64,000 bases of DNA, taken from positions 62,001-126,000 of the forward strand of contig JACERV010000001.1 of NCBI GenBank assembly GCA_013911065.1, written 5' to 3'. The number at the start of each line of letters is the position of its first letter. Positions within the stretch are counted from its first letter, which is position 1. Origin of the DNA: Ruminococcus sp. GTDB taxonomy: Bacteria > Bacillota > Clostridia > Lachnospirales > Lachnospiraceae. Of the stretch, positions 59,510 through 64,000 are shown in pieces. Position numbers and translations under genes: made by a program. Under the pieces are notes generated by a model. That model saw only the letters and a list, made by a program, of their open reading frames with translations, did no database searches and was not told where the DNA came from.

Positions 59510-62500
59510 TTGCAGAGCTTGTTGGGAAGAATTAACTTTTATATAAATTCACCGCTTTTGCTGGTTATTTTCTTGATACTAATTGCATTGTTCTGTTTTG
59601 TTCTACTAATATTATATTACCGGTTTAACCACTTTTTGAAAAAAGTGCATTTTCCTGCTTGCTTCCCGGAAGAAGGAGATAAACCGGGTCCGAGTGAGTG
59701 GGAAAAGGAGATGCTTGATTTAGCGGAAAGCCACAGTGAGATCAGACTGAATGGACATAGTTTGGTTCTTAATGATTATAATCAGGCAGCCTATAAGAAA
59801 CTGAATAAAATCGGAGACAGCATCTCTGCCGTATCCAACGATATCATTTCCCTGATTCCGGCGGCGCGCTGGCTCTTTGACAATTTCCAGATGCTGTACC
59901 GGGAAATTAAAAAAGTACGTACCTCAGGAACCAGCTATGCTGTATTACCAGTCCTGAAGGGAAAGGAATACCGTAACTTTCCCCGTATTTATGTTGTGGC
60001 AAAAAGGATGGCAGCTCTTTCCGGCGGACACCTGAGTGAAGAAAATATTGATTTGATGCTGAAGGCTTATCAGCAAAAGATACCGCTTACGGACAAGGAA
60101 ATCTGGGTTTTGCCGGAAGTGCTGGGCTTTTGCCTTCTTGAAGAAATCATTGTAATTGCAGATGAAATTCTTCACATAATTGATGTAAAGTCGAAAGCAG
60201 AAAAATTTCTTCAGGATAAGCTGACAGATGAGCAGGGAGCAGCCGATATATCAGCACTGCTTTGCAAAATAGATGATAACTTAAGGCAGAACTACTCGTT
60301 CCATGCCCATGTAATATATCTGCTGAAAAATATGTCCTTTGATGAGGCTGCCATCGAAAGATATCTGGGATATCATTTTGGTTCTATGAAAAGACAGATA
60401 AAGACCTCCGGCATATTCCAGGAGGAGGGGAAAATTGAATCATTTCTTGAGACAAATATCCGGACCTTAATTGTCAGCCTGAGGGATATCAATGAATTGG
60501 ATGAGGAAAAATTCTTTGAGGAACATTCCTGTCTGGAGCAAATTTTATCACAGGACCCGGATGGTGTCTATTCAAAGATGGATATGGAATCCAGGGGTAT
60601 GTACCGTGGAGTCATTGTTAAATTATCGCACCGCTATCGGCTGATGGAGGAAAAGATAGCCAAGGATTGCCTGGAGCTGGCAGTTCAGGGAAGGGAGGAC
60701 CTGCATTGTTCCCATCATGTAGGAGCCTATCTTTTGGGTAAAGGTTATCCGATTCTGAAAGCAAAGGCATTAGGAAAACCGATTCCTAAAAGTATTAAAA
60801 AAAGAATGAACGTAAAGGGTTTCCTTTATTTCATTTCTCTTTTCCTTATTATTTTAGGGCTGAGTGCCTGTCTGTTCTACGCTTTCCAAGTCCTGGGAGG
60901 AGTCCAGAATACCAGCAGGCGGGTCATTGCCCTTCTGGCAGCAATGCCGCTGTTGATAGGTATTTCTATAGAAATTATAAATTTTATATTTACCAAAAGA
61001 ATTATGGTTAAGAAGATTCCTTCCCTGAACTATCTGGAAGAAATAGGGCCGGACGCAAGAACCTTTGTGGTCATGCCTGTTATCGTTTCCTCGAAGGAAC
61101 AGGGCATGGAGTATATAGACCGTCTGCACAAGCATTATCTGGCTAACCGGCAGCCAAACCTTTACTTTGCGCTGCTGCTTGATTTTGAAGATTCCCCGGA
61201 TGAGTTCATGGAGAAGGACAAAGTGATTGAAGACACCCTTGCTGCACGTATGAAGGAACTCAATGAGTTCCACCCGTCGGAGCACCAGCGTTTTTCCCTG
61301 TTCTTCCGCTGCCGGAAATGGAATGAAGCCGAGAACTGTTATATGGGCTGGGAGCGTAAAAGAGGAAAGCTAGAAGAGTTTAATAGTCTTTTAAATGGGA
61401 CAAGAAAGGAAAATACAACCTTTTCTTCTATTTATTGCGACGAAAAACTCCTTACCACCTTCCGGTATGTGATTACACTGGATGCGGATACAAATCTGCT
61501 TCGTGACAACGCCTCAAAACTGGTGGGACTGATCGATCATCCTTTAAATAGGCCAATTCTGGATTCCGCATGTCAGAAGGTAATGGAAGGTTATGTCATC
61601 ATTCAGCCTTCGGTAAGAAATCATATTGTGGATAAGGACGGCAGCAGATTTACGAAAATATTCGGAGGAGAATCGGGGCTTGCCCATTATGGAACCGCAA
61701 TATCAGATAGCTACCAGGATATTTTCGACGAAGGAATCTATATTGGGAAGGGCATCTATGATATTAAAGCTTTTCACAAGGTGCTTCATAATAAAATACC
61801 TGAAAACCGGATTCTCAGCCATGACCTTTTTGAGAGCTGCTATGCACGGACGGCTTTTTCCAGCACAGCCAAGATTATGGATAATTTCCCAAATAGTGTT
61901 TTATCCTTTCTCAAAAGGGAACACCGGTGGCTGCGCGGGGACTGGCAGCTGCTGCCCTGGCTGTTTCTGAAGACCTCGGACGGAAGAAATTTAGGTGCAT
62001 TGCCAAAATGGAAAATCTTTGACAATATGAGAAGAAGCCTGGTGCCCCTGAGTAAGACTCTGTTTGTATTGCTGAATCTGGCATGGATGCCAAAAGCATA
62101 TTATCTTTGGCTGCCCTTTGTTTTCTTTAATGATATATTTACTCTGGTGATTCTGTTGTTTACAGTGATTACCCAGAAACTCGCCCGGCCGCAGCTGGCC
62201 TTTGTTTATAAGGGCTTCTTAAAAGAGCTTGCTGCGAAGCTGGAAAGAGCATTCCTGGAGTTTGTTATCACGCCCTACCGTGCGTATATAGCATCCGATG
62301 CAATTATCAGAACTTTATACCGGATATTTATCAGCAAAAAAAATCTGCTTCACTGGAATACGGCAGAAGCGGTGGACGCCTCTATTGTTAATACAAGAAA
62401 AGGATATTTTCTTACCATGTGGAGTTCTCTTCTTCCGGCGGCTGTACTTGTCATCATTTTATGTATGGGATATCTGAATCCGGCGGGAATGGTTCTGACA

Positions 62501-64000
62501 GCAATCCTAATTGCCGTCTGGAGCCTTGCCTTTGAGATTGCATACAGGATCAGCCGGCCGGAGGAGAAGCTTCATGTGAGGGATAAAAAGCAGGACAGAG
62601 AGCTGCTCATGGATACTGCACGCAGAACCTGGCAGTTTTTTAAGGAACTTTCCACAAAGGAAAATAACTGGCTCTGTCCGGATAATTACCAGATTTCAGT
62701 GGTTGAAAAGGTGAGCGATAAAACCTCGCCGACCAATGTGGGACTACAGTTTCTGGCAATTCTGTCAGCAAGAGATTTTGGGTTTGAAACTCTCAGTTCT
62801 ACAGTTGAAGCCGTGGAAAACCTGATGGAAACGGTTCAGAAAATGCCGAAATGGAAAGGGCATCTTTATAACTGGTATCATATTCAGACCCTGGAGGTGT
62901 TAGATCCTGCCTATATATCGACCGTAGACAGCGGTAATTTCCTGGGACATTTAGTTGCCTTGAAAAACGGACTTTTAGAGCAGATTGACAAAGCGGTTTA
63001 TCCGGACAATTTTCTATCTGAGCTCAGGATTGCGGCAGCGAACAGTAATGAGGAACTACAGATAAGAACAGGCAAGCCTGTTGGGGATGGGCTCAGGGAC
63101 GAATATCAAAGCATAGGTGAACTGATAGAAGACCTTGCAGATATCTGGGAAGACTTAAACGAGATGGATCTTAAACCGCCTGCAGATTACCCCTGGACCA
63201 GACAGTTAATGAACCACATTGACAGTATCGTCCATGAGGCGGCGGCCCTGGAACTGAAAGAAGAGAGCTTTTCTTCTTATCTTGCACTCAGCCATATTGG
63301 GCAGGGAGACAATGAATTTGCAAACAGCATGATTGACCGGATCAGAGCACTCAGTGATAAAATTGACAGTATTTTAGAAGATGTTGATTTCCATTTTTTA
63401 TTTAACGAAAACAGAATGCTGTTCCATATCGGATATCATGTATCCTCCCACACTCTGGATGACGGCTGCTATGACCTGATGGCATCGGAATCGGCACTTA
63501 CAAGCCTTCTTGCCATAGCCCTGGGTGAAGTGCCGTTAAAGCACTGGTATAAGCTGGGAAGACCTTTGACCGTCGTCAAGGGCATTCCGTGCTTTGTATC
63601 ATGGAGCGGTACAATGTTTGAATATCTGATGCCTAATCTTGTATTCAAAGAATATGAAGGCTCCGTCTACGCGGAGACTTCCAGGGCAGCGGTACTCCAG
63701 CATATGAAGTATGCAAAGGAGGCAGAAATACCTTGGGGGATATCGGAATCTCAGTATTATCGTTTTGATTTAAACTCAAATTACCAGTATAAAGCCTTCG
63801 GTGTACCAAAGCTCAGGCTCCAGCCGGTCCGTAAGGATTCCCTGGTGGTTGCCCCCTATGCAACGATGCTGGCGCTGGATGTCGCAGAAGAGGAATGTAT
63901 GAAAAATTTAAAGCGGCTGAAGGAATTAGGCGCTTTCGGACTTTATGGTTTTTATGAGTCTGTTGATTTTAACGTGCCAAATTCTGTGGAACTGACACCT
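59510..64000 (+). CDS. Cyclic beta-1,2-glucan synthase-like protein (GT84), 3' end outside window
   Basis: An open frame of 1,497 codons that starts with TTG 8 nt after AAGGAGG and runs off the window. It has a membrane helix at about residues 15-40, a long helical cytoplasmic part, a helix pair at about 442-490, and a glycosyltransferase domain with DxD (D658-A-D660, in VITLDADTN) and the HRWLRGDW motif (R806-W807). More membrane helices follow at about 845-910 and 960-1020. Then come NWLCPDNYQ, TSPTNVG and LYNWYH, and from about 1297 a glycoamylase-like domain (SWSGTMFEYLMPNLV, GISESQYYRFDLNSNYQYKAFG). A GH94 phosphorylase-like domain would be expected beyond the edge. Relatives build and cyclise beta-1,2-glucan. 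Codon use matches the rest of the window. Confidence 0.9.
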   Translation, partial: MQSLLGRINFYINSPLLLVIFLILIALFCFVLLILYYRFNHFLKKVHFPACFPEEGDKPGPSEWEKEMLDLAESHSEIRLNGHSLVLNDYNQAAYKKLNKIGDSISAVSNDIISLIPAARWLFDNFQMLYREIKKVRTSGTSYAVLPVLKGKEYRNFPRIYVVAKRMAALSGGHLSEENIDLMLKAYQQKIPLTDKEIWVLPEVLGFCLLEEIIVIADEILHIIDVKSKAEKFLQDKLTDEQGAADISALLCKIDDNLRQNYSFHAHVIYLLKNMSFDEAAIERYLGYHFGSMKRQIKTSGIFQEEGKIESFLETNIRTLIVSLRDINELDEEKFFEEHSCLEQILSQDPDGVYSKMDMESRGMYRGVIVKLSHRYRLMEEKIAKDCLELAVQGREDLHCSHHVGAYLLGKGYPILKAKALGKPIPKSIKKRMNVKGFLYFISLFLIILGLSACLFYAFQVLGGVQNTSRRVIALLAAMPLLIGISIEIINFIFTKRIMVKKIPSLNYLEEIGPDARTFVVMPVIVSSKEQGMEYIDRLHKHYLANRQPNLYFALLLDFEDSPDEFMEKDKVIEDTLAARMKELNEFHPSEHQRFSLFFRCRKWNEAENCYMGWERKRGKLEEFNSLLNGTRKENTTFSSIYCDEKLLTTFRYVITLDADTNLLRDNASKLVGLIDHPLNRPILDSACQKVMEGYVIIQPSVRNHIVDKDGSRFTKIFGGESGLAHYGTAISDSYQDIFDEGIYIGKGIYDIKAFHKVLHNKIPENRILSHDLFESCYARTAFSSTAKIMDNFPNSVLSFLKREHRWLRGDWQLLPWLFLKTSDGRNLGALPKWKIFDNMRRSLVPLSKTLFVLLNLAWMPKAYYLWLPFVFFNDIFTLVILLFTVITQKLARPQLAFVYKGFLKELAAKLERAFLEFVITPYRAYIASDAIIRTLYRIFISKKNLLHWNTAEAVDASIVNTRKGYFLTMWSSLLPAAVLVIILCMGYLNPAGMVLTAILIAVWSLAFEIAYRISRPEEKLHVRDKKQDRELLMDTARRTWQFFKELSTKENNWLCPDNYQISVVEKVSDKTSPTNVGLQFLAILSARDFGFETLSSTVEAVENLMETVQKMPKWKGHLYNWYHIQTLEVLDPAYISTVDSGNFLGHLVALKNGLLEQIDKAVYPDNFLSELRIAAANSNEELQIRTGKPVGDGLRDEYQSIGELIEDLADIWEDLNEMDLKPPADYPWTRQLMNHIDSIVHEAAALELKEESFSSYLALSHIGQGDNEFANSMIDRIRALSDKIDSILEDVDFHFLFNENRMLFHIGYHVSSHTLDDGCYDLMASESALTSLLAIALGEVPLKHWYKLGRPLTVVKGIPCFVSWSGTMFEYLMPNLVFKEYEGSVYAETSRAAVLQHMKYAKEAEIPWGISESQYYRFDLNSNYQYKAFGVPKLRLQPVRKDSLVVAPYATMLALDVAEEECMKNLKRLKELGAFGLYGFYESVDFNVPNSVELTP

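Noticed and set aside
1-64000. CRISPR array, prophage, integrative element or rRNA/tRNA genes
   Set aside because: No regular spacer-repeat array, no integrase, capsid, relaxase or transposase gene and no tRNA-like cloverleaf was seen by eye; a dedicated scan could still find a tRNA.

Overview
The window looks like chromosomal DNA of a gut-type Lachnospiraceae bacterium (Clostridia; Blautia or Ruminococcus/Mediterraneibacter-like). The evidence is moderate-to-low GC, strong AGGAGG ribosome sites, sigma-A promoters of the TTGAnn-N17-TAnnnT type, a group-2 PyrF, the PyrK/PyrDB form of dihydroorotate dehydrogenase, Fe-S aldo/keto reductase, VanZ, YtrA-type GntR and a two-module NRPS with a terminal reductase. 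I saw no rRNA or tRNA genes, CRISPR array, integrase or transposase.

Layout. 1-3200: metal sensor cadC, a Cd/Zn/Pb P-type ATPase and a TPR lipoprotein. 3273-3839: tRNA methyltransferase mnmM. 3852-7196 (minus): TetR regulator, ABC-2 ATPase and permease, GntR regulator, with matching palindromic operators at both ends. 7617-10986: hflX, a MATE exporter and a convergent SDR. 11298-22194 (plus, closely spaced): HD phosphohydrolase, asparaginase, orphan ParA ATPase, AraC regulator, PHP phosphoesterase, a heterodimeric ABC exporter, an alpha/beta hydrolase and a membrane-anchored condensation-like acyltransferase.

22275-34905 is the most distinctive region. A strong promoter drives one tight operon: NRPS (C-A-T-C-A-T-R), a 7TM-PAS histidine kinase, an HD-GYP response regulator, an acyl-AMP ligase and an acyl carrier protein. 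The logic is that a carboxylic (probably fatty) acid is activated by the ligase, loaded on the ACP, passed to the starter C domain, extended by two amino acids and released reductively as an N-acyl dipeptide aldehyde or alcohol. The two-component pair would tie the cluster to cyclic-di-GMP turnover rather than directly to DNA binding.

34981-39658: pyrC-pyrF-pyrK-pyrD-pyrE operon for UMP synthesis. 39783-42851: three small membrane proteins and an M29-like aminopeptidase. 43025-46586: purE-purM-purN-purD. 46799-50149: class B penicillin-binding protein, Crp/Fnr regulator and thioredoxin.

50252-55032 is an accessory patch: an M23 peptidase, an AT-rich degenerate 2-hydroxyacid dehydrogenase, a Uma2 remnant, a lipoprotein gene broken by one stop codon, an Fe-S aldo/keto reductase and an intact Uma2 protein. 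55054-56965 (minus) is an ABC-F gene behind a leader with a six-residue upstream ORF and a terminator. 57094-59239: secondary alcohol dehydrogenase and a shikimate-dehydrogenase-like protein. 59510 to the end: the first ~1,500 codons of a cyclic beta-1,2-glucan synthase-like protein, cut by the window edge.

Several short interspersed repeat families lie between genes. They include a GAAC-N7-GTTC palindrome family, a CGAGCTTAGC family whose edge supplies the stop codons of two unrelated genes, and a GGGACTGACCCTTTTG family.
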